DNA of 64,000 bases from Deinococcus depolymerans (GCF_039522025.1 NZ_BAAADB010000030.1:62001-126000); one strand, 5' to 3'; positions 30,766 through 43,009 are shown, counted from the stretch's first letter. Program-made: numbers and translations. Notes: generated by a model from the letters alone, not told the origin.

Positions 30766-31203
30766 ATGACCGAACCGACCCTGCTGCAACTGTCCCTGCT
30801 GGGCGGCGCGTCGTTCCGGGCGGCCGACGGCCTGCTGGCCGGCCTGACCTGGGCGGAGGCGAACGCCCCGCACGCCGGCCTGCCGCACACCCTGGCCGAC
30901 GTGATCTGGCACCTGAGCGTCACGCAGCGCGCCAGCCTGAACATCGCGTCCGGCCGCGCGGACGGCTGGCCCGAGGGCCTGAACGTCTGGCCGGAGCGCC
31001 CCCTGACCGAGGCCGGGTTCCTGGAGGCGCTCGCCGAACTGCGGGCCGGACTGGCCGAGGCGCAGGCCCTGGCCCGCGACCCCAGCAGCCGCGCCCGCGA
31101 CGTGCTGACCGACCTGGCCGTGCACAGCGCGTACCACTGGGGTCAGGTGGCCCTGCTGCGCCGCCTGAGCGGCACGCTGCCCCCGGCCGGGGCCGGCGCG
31201 TGA
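30766..31203 (+). CDS. DinB-superfamily four-helix protein
   Basis: The protein has 145 residues. The predicted four-helix bundle with His in DVIWHLSVTQRASL and the C-terminal HSAYHWGQ fits the DinB/YfiT-like metal-binding superfamily, which includes thiol-dependent S-transferases and many proteins of unknown function; Deinococcus is rich in this superfamily. It overlaps the following DUF84 gene by four bases (GTGA). Confidence 0.78.
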   Translation: MTEPTLLQLSLLGGASFRAADGLLAGLTWAEANAPHAGLPHTLADVIWHLSVTQRASLNIASGRADGWPEGLNVWPERPLTEAGFLEALAELRAGLAEAQALARDPSSRARDVLTDLAVHSAYHWGQVALLRRLSGTLPPAGAGA

Positions 31204-31739
31204 GCGTGTTCGTGGGCTCGCTGAACCCCGGCAAGGTCCAGCCGGTCCGCGAGGTCTTCACGGCGCTGGCCGCCGACCTGGGCCTGCCCGCGACCCCGAC
31301 CGTGCAGGGCGTGGAGGTGCCCAGCGGCGTGCCGGACCAGCCCATCGGCGTGCCAGAGACGGCGCGGGGCGCCGCCAACCGCGCCGCGGCCGCCCTCGCG
31401 CAGCCCGGCGCCCTGTGGGGCGTGGGGCTGGAGGGCGGCGTGCGCCTGGATGAGGGGGGGAGAGGCTGGCTGTTCGGCGTGGTGGCCGTGGCGCACGTGT
31501 CGGGCGTGAACGCGGGCCGCACGGCGGAGCTGCCGGTCCCGCCCGCCATCCTGCCCGGCGTGCTGGCCGGTCAGGAACTCGGGACGTTGATGGACAGCCT
31601 GCTCGGCACCCGTGACCTCAAGCGCGGTGTGGGCACGGTCGGGGCACTCAGCGGCGGTCTCGTGACCCGCCCGGACGTGTGGCGGCAGGCGCTGGCGCTG
31701 ACCCTCGCGCCGTTCCTGCAGCCGCACCTGTACCCGTGA
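31200..31739 (+). CDS. DUF84 / YjjX-type inosine-xanthosine triphosphatase
   Basis: The protein has 179 residues. The family signature FVGSLNPGKVQPVREVF (nucleotide-binding loop), GVPDQPIGVPETARGA and LWGVGLEGGVR are visible. YjjX-like enzymes hydrolyse deaminated purine nucleotides such as ITP and XTP to protect nucleic acids. The GTG start overlaps the DinB-like stop. Together these two form a probable nucleotide or chemical stress operon; the functional link is inference. Confidence 0.88.
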   Translation: MSVFVGSLNPGKVQPVREVFTALAADLGLPATPTVQGVEVPSGVPDQPIGVPETARGAANRAAAALAQPGALWGVGLEGGVRLDEGGRGWLFGVVAVAHVSGVNAGRTAELPVPPAILPGVLAGQELGTLMDSLLGTRDLKRGVGTVGALSGGLVTRPDVWRQALALTLAPFLQPHLYP

Positions 31740-31782
31740 TCAGGGCTGTTCCCGCCCGGGTAAACGCCCCTCCCGGCACACA

Positions 31783-31802
31783 CCTAACGAACGTCTGTTA
31801 GG
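31783..31802. promoter_or_regulatory. Palindromic operator-like site before the MBL gene
   Basis: CCTAAC and GTTAGG are perfect 6-base arms around an 8-base spacer (GAACGTCT). The inner bases are also partly symmetric. The right arm overlaps the -10 element, as expected for a repressor of the TetR type. No regulator gene is adjacent. Confidence 0.5.
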
Positions 31803-31804
31803 CT
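31799..31804 (+). promoter_or_regulatory. Leaderless -10 element for the MBL gene
   Basis: TAGGCT, seven bases before ATG 31812, overlapping the palindrome at 31783-31802. Confidence 0.62.
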
Positions 31805-31811
31805 CTGGCGC

Positions 31812-32657
31812 ATGTCCTGGAACCACACCCGCCAGATCGGCCAAGCGCAGGTCCACTCCCTGACCGACGGACAGTTCCGCCTCGACGGGGGCGCCATGTT
31901 CGGCAGCGTCCCCAGGGTCCTGTGGGAACGCGCCGCGCCCGCCGACGACCTCAACCGCATCCGCCTGCGCATCAACCCGCTGCTGATCCAGCTGGGCGGC
32001 GAGAACATCCTCGTCGAGACCGGCTTCTGGGACCAGGGCGGCGAGAAGTTCGAGGGCATGTACGCCCTCGACCGCGACGAGACCGTCTTCCGGGGCCTGG
32101 ACCGCCTGGGCCTGACCCCGGGCGACATTCACCTCGTCATCAACACGCACCTGCACTTCGATCACGCCGGGCGGAACGTCACCCTGCTGGGCGACCCGAC
32201 CTTCCCGAACGCCCGGTACGTGGTGCAGAAGCAGGAACTCCACGACGCCCGGCACACCCACGAACGCAGCCGCGCCAGCTACATTCCCGCGTACATCGAC
32301 CCCATCCGTGACGCCGGGCTGTTCGACGTCGTGGACGGCGAGCACGAACTGCGCCCCGGCCTGAGCGTCCTGCCGCTGCCCGGCCACAACCTCGGGCAGC
32401 AGGGCGTGGTGCTGCGCAGCGAGGGCCAGACGCTGGTGTACGTCGCGGACCTGATCCCAACGCTGGCGCACGCGCCCACGCCGTACATCATGGGCTACGA
32501 CCTGTACCCGGTCACCACCCTGGAGACCCGCAAGGCCCACCTGGGCGCGTGGTTCGAGCAGCAGGCGACCATCTGCACCCCCCACGACCCGGACGCGCCC
32601 TTCGCCCGCCTGCACGAGAACCCCAAGGGGGGCTTCACCCTGCAAGCGGACAGCTGA
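31812..32657 (+). CDS. MBL-fold metallohydrolase
   Basis: The protein has 281 residues. The metal site is complete: THLHFDHAG (HxHxDH), the later His in LPGHNLGQQG, Asp in VADLIPTLAH and His in TPHDPD. The overall layout (NPLLIQLGGENILVETGF) resembles lactonase/AttM-like or PqsE-like MBL proteins, so lactone or phosphodiester hydrolysis are both possible. It is monocistronic, with a palindromic operator over its promoter and a hairpin terminator. Confidence 0.85.
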   Translation: MSWNHTRQIGQAQVHSLTDGQFRLDGGAMFGSVPRVLWERAAPADDLNRIRLRINPLLIQLGGENILVETGFWDQGGEKFEGMYALDRDETVFRGLDRLGLTPGDIHLVINTHLHFDHAGRNVTLLGDPTFPNARYVVQKQELHDARHTHERSRASYIPAYIDPIRDAGLFDVVDGEHELRPGLSVLPLPGHNLGQQGVVLRSEGQTLVYVADLIPTLAHAPTPYIMGYDLYPVTTLETRKAHLGAWFEQQATICTPHDPDAPFARLHENPKGGFTLQADS

Positions 32658-32672
32658 AGGCAGGCAGCAGAA

Positions 32673-32699
32673 GGCCCGCCCCGATATTCCGGGCGGGCC
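32673..32699 (+). terminator. Hairpin terminator after the MBL gene
   Basis: GGCCCGCCC / GGGCGGGCC, 9-bp stem, 9-base loop. It is followed by GTTC rather than a T-run. Confidence 0.62.
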
Positions 32700-32734
32700 G
32701 TTCGCTGCAAGCCTGGGAAGCAGGTCGGTGGTCC

Positions 32735-32893
32735 GATACGGATTCCGTTTGTTTCGTTAACAGATCGGAACACCACTGATCTGTCAACTCCACGTTCAGA
32801 ACCCGTTTCTCTCCTGCTCTGCGGGGCAGCTCGACGAGTCGCTCCGCTCGGATTGAATGGCCTTTGCAGCCCATTCAATCCGAGTCCGTATGA
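32735..32893. repeat. Full-length repeat-family element (159 bp)
   Basis: GATACGGATTCCGTTTGTTT, the CAGATCGG / CTGATCTG stem (one G-U wobble), the CTCTGCGGGGCAGCTCGACG middle, and CATTCAATCCGAGTCCGTAT at the right end. It sits between the MBL gene and the convergent argC/lysY gene; here neither stop codon is within the element. Confidence 0.9.
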
Positions 32894-32917
32894 CCCTCCC
32901 CGCTTCCCCCTCCCCGC

Positions 32918-34072
<1,155 letters not shown>

Positions 34073-34086
34073 TCAGGCAGGAATGC

Positions 34087-36381
34087 TCAGGCCTTCGCGG
34101 CCTGCGCCCCCGCCTTGCGGCGACGGTTCCACTCCTCGAAGTACACCACCAGCGGCGCCACGATGTAGATGCTCGAGTACGTCCCGATGATGATCCCCAC
34201 CAGCAGTACCAGGCTGAAATCACGCAGCACCGGGCCACCGAACACCAGCAGGCTGATCAGCGGCAGCATGGTGCTCACCGACGTCATCACCGTCCGCGAC
34301 AGCGTCTGGTTGATGCTGGCATTCACGATCTCGCGGTACGGCCGCCCACGCATCTCCCGGATGTTCTCGCGGATACGGTCCGACACGATGATCGAATCGT
34401 TCAGCGAGTACCCGATCAGGGTCAGCAGCGCCGCCACGGACGCGATGGTGAACTCCAGCCCCAGCAGCGAGTACAGGCCCATCACGATCGCCACGTCATG
34501 CAGCACGGCCAGGATGCTGCCCAGTCCCATGATGAAGTCAAAGCGGAAGCCCACGTACACCAGGATCAGGGCCATCCCCAGCAGCACCGCCTTCACGGTC
34601 TTGTCGGTCAGCTCCTTCCCGACCGCCGGCCCCACCGTCTCGGTCGACTGCACCTCACCCTGCGGCAGCTTCGTGATGGCGGCGCTCAGGCGCTGCGTCT
34701 CGGCCACCGTCAGTTCCGGCACCTTGATGGTGTACGTCGCGCCGCTCATGCCCGGAACCACGTCCCGCTGAATGCTGGCGCTCTGCTCCGTCACCTTCGC
34801 CACGCCCGCACCCGCCACGGCCGAACGCACGGCCTCGGTATCGGTGGCGGCCGAGGTCTTGATGGCCAGGGTGGTGCCGCTCGTGAAGTCCACGCCGTAG
34901 TTCAGCGGGCGGGTCGCCAGCACCACGCCACCGGCAATCGCGAGCAGGACGCTGAGCGTCGTGATGATCGGCGCCGGCCGGATGAAGTCGATCTTCGTGT
35001 CCTTGATCCACTGCGGGGCGCTCATGTTCGGCCGACGCTGCGCGAGCCACTCCATGAACCACTTCGCGAACACCAGGTTCGAGAACGTCGCCGCGATCAC
35101 GCCGATCATCAGCGTCACCGCGAAGCCCTTCACGGGACCGGTCGAGTAGTTGTACAGCGCCAGCGCCGACAGCAGGTGCGAGGCGTTCACGTCCAGAATC
35201 GCGGCCATGGAGTGCTGATAGCCCGCCCCGATGGCGTTCTTGATGCCCTTCCCGCGGTACAGCTCCTCCTTGATGCGCTCGAAGGAGATCACATTCCCGT
35301 CCACGGCCGCGCCGATCGTCAGCACCAGACCCGCGATGCCCGGCAGCGTCAGCGTGGACCCGAAGCCGGCCAGCATGCCCAGGATCACGACGCTGGAGAA
35401 CAGCAGGCCCAGCGCACCCACCAGCCCGAACCAGAGGCCGTAGTACGCGAAGAGCATCACGAACACCAGCGCGATCCCCACCACGGCCGCAATGGCGCCG
35501 CTGCGGATCGCGTCGGCCCCCAGCGTCGGCCCGATGGAGCGCTGCGCCTCGGTCTTGATCTTGATGGGCAGCGCCCCGGACTTCAGCACCAGCGCGAGCT
35601 GGCCAGCTTCCTCGGCGTCGAAGTTCCCGCTGATCTGCACGTCCCGGAACAGGCGCTGCTGGATGGTCGCCACGCTCTGAATCTGGTCGTCCAGGACCAC
35701 GGCCATCAGCTTGCCCACGTTCTTACCCGTGAACTCCCCGAAGGTGGTGGCACCCTTGTCGGTGTTCTGGAAGGTGACGATCCAGCGCCCCGACTGGGGA
35801 TCGGTGGCCGCCTGGGCATTCTGGATGACCTCACCGGTCGCCTCCACCGGCCCGAGCTGCGCCAGGGTGTAGCCGCCCGAACGGGGTTTCTCGGCCGCCA
35901 GTTTGGGATCGGGCTGCTGGTTGGGCTGCACGATACGGAACTCCAGGCGTGCGGTCTGCTGGATGATTTCCAGCGCCCGCTGCTGCACGGCCGGAGTCGC
36001 GCCGGGAATCTCGACGACGACGCGCTTGCCGCCGGCGACCGTCACGGTCGGTTCGGCCACACCCAGCGCGTTGATACGGTTCTCGATGACCGTCTTCACG
36101 CGGTCCAGGTCATCCTTGGTCGCCTTGCCGGACTCCGGGGCGAGTTCCACGCGCAGGCCACCCTTGAGGTCCAGGCCCAGCGTCATGAACTGGAACTTGT
36201 CGTTCCAGACGCTCCAGAGATTGTTCTGGTGCTCCCAGGGACGCCAGATGAACGCCAGGGACGCCAGCAGCGTCAGCAGCAGCAGCAGCCCGGTCCAGAG
36301 GTTGGGTTTCGACGCCGTGGGTGCGGCGCGGCGCGGCGGCGGACGCCGGCCGTTCTTGTTGCGATTATTACCGTAGGTCAC
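34087..36381 (-). CDS. secDF: SecDF protein-export membrane protein (fused SecD-SecF)
   Basis: The protein has 764 residues in which SecD (first half) and SecF (second half) are one chain of about 12 membrane helices. SecDF uses proton motive force to pull proteins out of the SecYEG channel. SecD markers are TLGLDLKGGLRVEL, a large periplasmic P1 domain and GLVLTIGAAVDGNVISFERIKE; SecF markers are NYGVDFTSGTTLAI and LTLIGYSLNDSIIVSDRIREN. GTG 36381 is chosen because GGAG lies eight bases upstream. The C-terminus is rich in Lys/Arg/Ala. yajC is absent from the neighbourhood. Confidence 0.93.
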   Translation of the reverse strand: MTYGNNRNKNGRRPPPRRAAPTASKPNLWTGLLLLLTLLASLAFIWRPWEHQNNLWSVWNDKFQFMTLGLDLKGGLRVELAPESGKATKDDLDRVKTVIENRINALGVAEPTVTVAGGKRVVVEIPGATPAVQQRALEIIQQTARLEFRIVQPNQQPDPKLAAEKPRSGGYTLAQLGPVEATGEVIQNAQAATDPQSGRWIVTFQNTDKGATTFGEFTGKNVGKLMAVVLDDQIQSVATIQQRLFRDVQISGNFDAEEAGQLALVLKSGALPIKIKTEAQRSIGPTLGADAIRSGAIAAVVGIALVFVMLFAYYGLWFGLVGALGLLFSSVVILGMLAGFGSTLTLPGIAGLVLTIGAAVDGNVISFERIKEELYRGKGIKNAIGAGYQHSMAAILDVNASHLLSALALYNYSTGPVKGFAVTLMIGVIAATFSNLVFAKWFMEWLAQRRPNMSAPQWIKDTKIDFIRPAPIITTLSVLLAIAGGVVLATRPLNYGVDFTSGTTLAIKTSAATDTEAVRSAVAGAGVAKVTEQSASIQRDVVPGMSGATYTIKVPELTVAETQRLSAAITKLPQGEVQSTETVGPAVGKELTDKTVKAVLLGMALILVYVGFRFDFIMGLGSILAVLHDVAIVMGLYSLLGLEFTIASVAALLTLIGYSLNDSIIVSDRIRENIREMRGRPYREIVNASINQTLSRTVMTSVSTMLPLISLLVFGGPVLRDFSLVLLVGIIIGTYSSIYIVAPLVVYFEEWNRRRKAGAQAAKA

Positions 36382-36400
36382 AGGAACAACTCCAGAAGAA

Positions 36401-36414
36401 AGAGAGAGAGAGAG
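36401..36414. repeat. (AG)7 dinucleotide tract in the secDF leader
   Basis: AGAGAGAGAGAGAG on the plus strand lies 20 bases upstream of the secDF start, so the transcript reads (CU)7. Such tracts can change length by slippage; any effect on expression is speculative. Confidence 0.8.
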
Positions 36415-36529
36415 GAGGAAAGGGCCCGTCCAGCTTCCCCGCAACGCGGGAGCCACTGAAGACCGGGCGGTCTGCCGGAGAAGGGGCGGGACAGAACCGG
36501 CCCCTTCCCGGCTGGCCGGGAGCGGTCCC

Positions 36530-36874
36530 TCAACCCCCGTCCGACTGCCGCCTGCCCAGCACGCTCAGGACCGGGCGGCGCAGTGGCGGCGACCAGCGCA
36601 CAGACGGCGACTCAAGGCGGACCCGCAGGCCCGGCACCCGGAACGGCGCGGGCGGCGGTGAGGCCGGGAACGGCACCGGCACCGGCGCACCCGGCGCGGG
36701 CCGTAATTCCGGCAGGACCGGCGTGACCCGCCCCGACGACACCCGCCCGCCCACGTCCGGGGCCGGCGCAGGCGTCGAGAAGCCCACGGCCAGCAGCGAC
36801 AGGAACGTCAGCACCCCGGGCCACGCGCTCAGGCGGGCCAGCCACGCGGGCGGGAGGGACAGCAGACGGATCAA
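36530..36874 (-). CDS. Small secreted or anchored hypothetical protein
   Basis: The product has 114 residues from TTG 36874. A signal-like hydrophobic segment (LARLSAWPGVLTFLSLLAVGF) is followed by a Pro/Val/Arg-rich tail with no recognised domain. The TTG start is supported by TATGCT exactly eight bases upstream; longer in-frame starts would precede that promoter. It lies 148 bases upstream of secDF on the same strand and might be co-transcribed with it. It could be non-conserved, so confidence is moderate. Confidence 0.5.
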   Translation of the reverse strand: MIRLLSLPPAWLARLSAWPGVLTFLSLLAVGFSTPAPAPDVGGRVSSGRVTPVLPELRPAPGAPVPVPFPASPPPAPFRVPGLRVRLESPSVRWSPPLRRPVLSVLGRRQSDGG

Positions 36875-36882
36875 AGCGACCC

Positions 36883-36888
36883 AGCATA
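36883..36888 (-). promoter_or_regulatory. Leaderless -10 element for gene 36530-36874
   Basis: TATGCT on the minus strand, eight bases before TTG 36874. It may also drive secDF. Confidence 0.55.
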
Positions 36889-37115
36889 GCAGAACCCCGC
36901 CCCACCCCCGGGCACCCGGGTCACCGGCCGGCACCGCGCCTGTTAGCCGCCCCTTAACACCGGTCCTGCACACTGCCGGCGTGGCTGAACTCCGGAGCTC
37001 AGTCCACAGCGGCACGCAATGTTCAACGCCTGGCCCCCGGCCGCCCGCACCGCGTCATGAACGGTCCGGCTCCCGCCGCCACGGGCCACCCATCCCACCA
37101 CCACGGAGCGTCCCC

Positions 37116-37697
37116 ATGCGAACCCCACTGAAGACCCGCCTGCCCCTGATCGCCCTGGCCACCCTGCCCCTGACGGTCGGCCTCGTGTTCGCCCAGCAGG
37201 GCGGCGCGGGCACCAGCGCCAGCAATACCACCGCTGCCCCGCAGCGCGTGAAACCCGCCCAGCCCGGCCAGACCCAGAACGGACCGGCGCAGAACAGCCA
37301 GACCCAGGGCCAGCAGGACCGCGCCGCCCGCAGCGGCACCAACTACGCCGACACCTTCATCAAGAACCTCGCCGCGCAGCTGAACACCACCCCCGAGAAA
37401 CTCAGGGCGGCCGCCGTGAAGGCCGGCACGACCACCATCGACGCCGCCGTGAAGGCCGGAGACATCCCCGCCGACCGCGCCGCCGACATGAAAGCGCGCC
37501 TCGCCGAGAACCCCTTCGGCTTCGGCGGCGGACGCGGCCACGGCATGCGCGGCGACCACGGCCCCCGCGACGGTCAGCGCGGCCCACGCGGTCAGCAGCC
37601 CGGCGCCCCGGCGGGCAGCGCGGACCAGGGCGGCACGTACCAAGGCGGCACGGACCAGGGCGGGGCGGCCGCCAGCGACACCACCAGCGGCACCTGA
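37116..37697 (+). CDS. Secreted Gln/Gly-rich low-complexity protein
   Basis: The protein has 193 residues. A signal peptide (LPLIALATLPLTVGLVFAQQ) precedes a Q/N/T-rich linker, a short helical domain (NYADTFIKNLAAQLNTTPEKL, about 75-130) and a C-terminal Gly/Asp/Gln tail with GGTYQGGTDQGG. No family is recognised; the helical part resembles small periplasmic stress proteins only in composition. GGAG nine bases upstream of ATG 37116 gives a classical ribosome site. The upstream 36889-37115 holds no gene. Confidence 0.65.
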   Translation: MRTPLKTRLPLIALATLPLTVGLVFAQQGGAGTSASNTTAAPQRVKPAQPGQTQNGPAQNSQTQGQQDRAARSGTNYADTFIKNLAAQLNTTPEKLRAAAVKAGTTTIDAAVKAGDIPADRAADMKARLAENPFGFGGGRGHGMRGDHGPRDGQRGPRGQQPGAPAGSADQGGTYQGGTDQGGAAASDTTSGT

Positions 37698-37723
37698 ACC
37701 CCACACCCTGCCCCCCCCAGAAG

Positions 37724-37746
37724 CCCCCCGTCCCCGTGGCGGGGGG
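37724..37746 (+). terminator. Hairpin terminator after the secreted low-complexity gene
   Basis: CCCCCCG / CGGGGGG with a 9-base loop, flanked by AAG and TTGG. Confidence 0.5.
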
Positions 37747-37783
37747 TTGGTCATGTGAGGCGCCCACGCCGTCAGCGGGCAGG

Positions 37784-37789
37784 CACAAT
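37784..37789 (+). promoter_or_regulatory. Possible -10 element for gene 37797
   Basis: CACAAT, seven bases before GTG 37797, one mismatch to TAnnnT. Confidence 0.35.
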
Positions 37790-37796
37790 CGGCAGG

Positions 37797-38655
37797 GTGA
37801 CTGCCTTCACGTCCCTGCCCGAGACGCCGCCCGGACTGGGCCTCCGCTGGCTGGCATGCTGGGTGCTGCTGACCCTGCTCGGCTGGTACGGCGTGACCCT
37901 GATGCCCCTGGCCCGCCCCCTGGCCGCAGAGACCGGCCCGCCCCTGACCGGAGAGCCGCCCAGCGCCTTCATCCTGTTCGGCCTGAACGCGGGACTGGCC
38001 CTGAGCGTCGCGTTCGCCTGGGGCCGCGCCGAGGGTGACCGGGGCTGGACGGCCCGCGCCGCTGGCCGTGGCGATCCTGTGGCCGCACCTGCCGAACCTC
38101 TGGCGGGCCCTGCGGAACGAACCCACCCGGCCGCTGCCCGCCCCGCCTGGACTGCCCGGCTCCCGCCCGCTGCGGGCACTCGCGCGGGTGGTGGTTCTGG
38201 GGTACGTCACCTGTGCGCCCCTCCTGACCACCCTGGACTCCGTGCAGAAGTGGTCCCCCCGTCCCGTTCCCCACGATCTTGCGGGCGTGTACCGCGTCAC
38301 GGCCGACTCCCGCCCCGCCCCGGACATCGCGGACGACTGCCGCTGGCGCACCCTGGCCCTGAACGCCCACCGCACCAGCCTCGCTCCGCTGTACCGCACC
38401 GAGCGGATGAACTGCCCGGATGACCCCGCCACAGGTGCCGGACGCTACGAGGTCAGCGGTCAGACCCTCACGCTGACCCAGGCGGGCGGCTCCCCGCAAC
38501 GTCTGCGCTGGGCGCGTCAGGGCGTGCAACTCACCCTGACCGGCCAGGAGAACGGCGCTCCCTTCACCGTCATCCTGGAACCCATACCTGCCCGCGACAC
38601 CCGCCTGCGGGACGACCACTGGCGACTGTTCGTCACGCCCGCCGCGAACGAGTGA
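37797..38655 (+). pseudogene. Frameshifted membrane protein gene
   Basis: The N-terminal 80 residues (TAFTSLPETPPGLGLRWLAC, two membrane helices ending in LALSVAFAWGRAEGD) read in one frame. From about 38035 the coding signal moves to the next frame (PAPLAVAILWPHLPNLWRAL, two more helices, then a beta-rich domain with GRYEVSGQTLTLTQAGG) and continues to 38655. Third-position G/C drops in the first frame after the switch and rises in the second. Removing one G from GGGG at 38041-38044 would join them into a protein of about 285 residues. It is either a real frameshift, a sequencing error, or two overlapping genes. No family is recognised. Confidence 0.6.
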
Positions 38656-38669
38656 CCGCCGCCACGAAA

Positions 38670-38700
38670 AAGCCGGAACCCCACGCGGAGGTTCCGGCTT
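38670..38700. terminator. Bidirectional intrinsic terminator
   Basis: A perfect 11-bp stem (AAGCCGGAACC / GGTTCCGGCTT), 9-base loop, with GAAAA on the left and TTTC on the right. It serves both the frameshifted gene and infB; this convergent junction has no repeat element. Confidence 0.8.
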
Positions 38701-38712
38701 TCACGGTGAAGC

Positions 38713-40491
<1,779 letters not shown>

Positions 40492-40493
40492 GC

Positions 40494-40853
40494 TCACCTC
40501 CGGTGAGACCCGTCACGGACCCGTGCGGGTGCGTGCGGGGTTGATTCTGGTGCGGCCGGTACAGCGCCGCTGAGATCAGGTCGGTCGGATGCGCCCCGTC
40601 CGGTCAGGAGGGCCGCGATGGCCGGTGCCTGCGCGCCGAACGCGCGGCGGAGTCGCCCCTGCTGCCAGCAGTCCGGGGAGTCGGCGCACACGTACGCGCC
40701 GCGCCCCACGCGCGCTCCGGGCCGCAGCGCCCATCCCGCGGCTGTCCGCGTCAGGCGCGTGAATTCCGACTGGGGACGCCGGCGGCGGCACGCGACACAG
40801 GTCCGTTCCGGCGTGTGCCGGTCCGGGCTGCGGGGAGCGGGGGAGACCGTCAA
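40494..40853 (-). CDS. YlxR/DUF448 RNA-binding protein
   Basis: The protein has 119 residues. The YlxR signature is clear: ERTCVACRRRRPQSEF near the N-terminus, GRGAYVC and CWQQGRLRRAFG. Small basic YlxR proteins sit between nusA and infB in many bacteria and have been linked to RNA or RNase P binding. TTG 40853 is chosen because AGGAG is six bases upstream. It ends two bases before infB. Confidence 0.9.
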   Translation of the reverse strand: MTVSPAPRSPDRHTPERTCVACRRRRPQSEFTRLTRTAAGWALRPGARVGRGAYVCADSPDCWQQGRLRRAFGAQAPAIAALLTGRGASDRPDLSGAVPAAPESTPHAPARVRDGSHRR

Positions 40854-40856
40854 CTC

Positions 40857-42041
<1,185 letters not shown>

Positions 42042-42100
42042 CTCACTCTTCCTTGTTGGGGGGCAAAACGGGGCGTCCCGCGCGGCGGGCCCGGCCCGAC

Positions 42101-42562
42101 TTAACGGTGACGGTCCGGGAACTCCGCGAGGTTCGCCTGGAATTCCCCGGCGCGCAGGGTCACGCGCTCACCGGCCACGTCGAAACTCACGAGGTCACCG
42201 TCGACCGCGGCAATGGGCGCCGTGAAGGCGTGTCCCTCGCCGCGCACGCGGGCCTTGAGGCCCAGCATCCGCTCGAAGTGCCGGGCGCGCGTCAGGGGAC
42301 GCTTGGCGCCGGGCGATTCGAATTCCAGGCGGTACTCGCCGGTGATGGGGTCCACCCGGTCGAATTCCGCCTCGGCGGCGCGGCTGGCTTTCGTCAGGTC
42401 CTCCACCGTGACGGGTTGCTCGTCCAGCCGGTCGATGCGGACCAGCACGATCGGCTGCCCGCCCAGGTTCTGCACCTGCACTTCCAGCACCTCGAACCCC
42501 AGCGGAGTAAGGGCCGACTGCGCGATCTGCTCAAGTTGATTGTTGCTTCCGTTGTTATTCAT
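42101..42562 (-). CDS. rimP: Ribosome maturation factor RimP
   Basis: The protein has 153 residues and assists 30S assembly. Family features are LGFEVLEVQVQNLGGQPIVL, the VTVEDLTKASRAAEAEFDR stretch and LEFESPGAKRPL, with the C-terminal SH3-like domain. ATG 42562 gives the usual N-terminus, but the leader has no evident Shine-Dalgarno. It opens the nusA-infB operon. The upstream region holds a promoter and an intrinsic terminator, described separately. Confidence 0.92.
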   Translation of the reverse strand: MNNNGSNNQLEQIAQSALTPLGFEVLEVQVQNLGGQPIVLVRIDRLDEQPVTVEDLTKASRAAEAEFDRVDPITGEYRLEFESPGAKRPLTRARHFERMLGLKARVRGEGHAFTAPIAAVDGDLVSFDVAGERVTLRAGEFQANLAEFPDRHR

Positions 42563-42606
42563 ATTGTGTCGGCTGTGAATCCAGCCTGAAAACCACCCCC
42601 TCCACG

Positions 42607-42630
42607 AAAAAAGGTGGGTTGCCACCCACC
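42607..42630 (-). terminator. Intrinsic terminator in the rimP-nusA-infB leader
   Basis: Read on the minus strand: GGTGGGT / ACCCACC, 4-base loop, then TTTTTT. It lies between the promoter at 42655 and the rimP start at 42562, so transcripts must read through it. Just upstream is a second short hairpin (CCTCG / CGAGG, 42631-42642). Confidence 0.72.
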
Positions 42631-42654
42631 CCTCGTTCGAGGAATTACGCTCCC

Positions 42655-42660
42655 AGTATA
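42655..42660 (-). promoter_or_regulatory. -10 element of the rimP-nusA-infB promoter
   Basis: TATACT on the minus strand, giving a leader of about 85 bases before rimP. This leader is long for this genome. Confidence 0.6.
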
Positions 42661-42724
42661 CCCGAAACGCCGCCTCCCGCGCGCCGCCGCTCACAATGCC
42701 CCCTGCCCCGGCCGCGCCGCCCCC

Positions 42725-42754
42725 TTGCAAGCCTGACCCCACGCCCCTTAAGAT
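42725..42754 (+). promoter_or_regulatory. tRNA-Val promoter
   Basis: TTGCAA at 42725-42730 and TAAGAT at 42749-42754 with an 18-base spacer; the tRNA starts 14 bases later. It is one of the few promoters here with a recognisable -35. Confidence 0.6.
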
Positions 42755-42767
42755 GTCAGGCCGCAGC

Positions 42768-42842
<75 letters not shown>

Positions 42843-42847
42843 CGCAC

Positions 42848-42878
42848 AGCGTCCCCGGATGAAAGGTCCGGGGACGCT
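42848..42878 (+). terminator. Terminator after tRNA-Val
   Basis: AGCGTCCCCGGA / TCCGGGGACGCT, a perfect 12-bp stem with a 7-base loop, then GCTTTC. The following 42879-43009 shows nothing recognisable. Confidence 0.72.
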
Positions 42879-43009
42879 GCTTTCGGCTGGGGCAGGGGAG
42901 CGGGCCGCGGGGACGAGGAAGCGGGGAGTCGGCCATGGGTGATGGACTTGAGTGTGATGGGCTTGACGGGCTCACGCACGCCGCGCACACGCTGTTCCAC
43001 TCACCACGC

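Noticed and set aside
37736..38038. 100-codon frame overlapping the frameshifted gene
   Set aside because: It lies in the third frame, has Arg/Pro-rich shadow composition and starts in the terminator.
42939..43009. Additional repeat copy after the tRNA terminator
   Set aside because: Only the part from 43010 aligns to the family; the rest shows no similarity.
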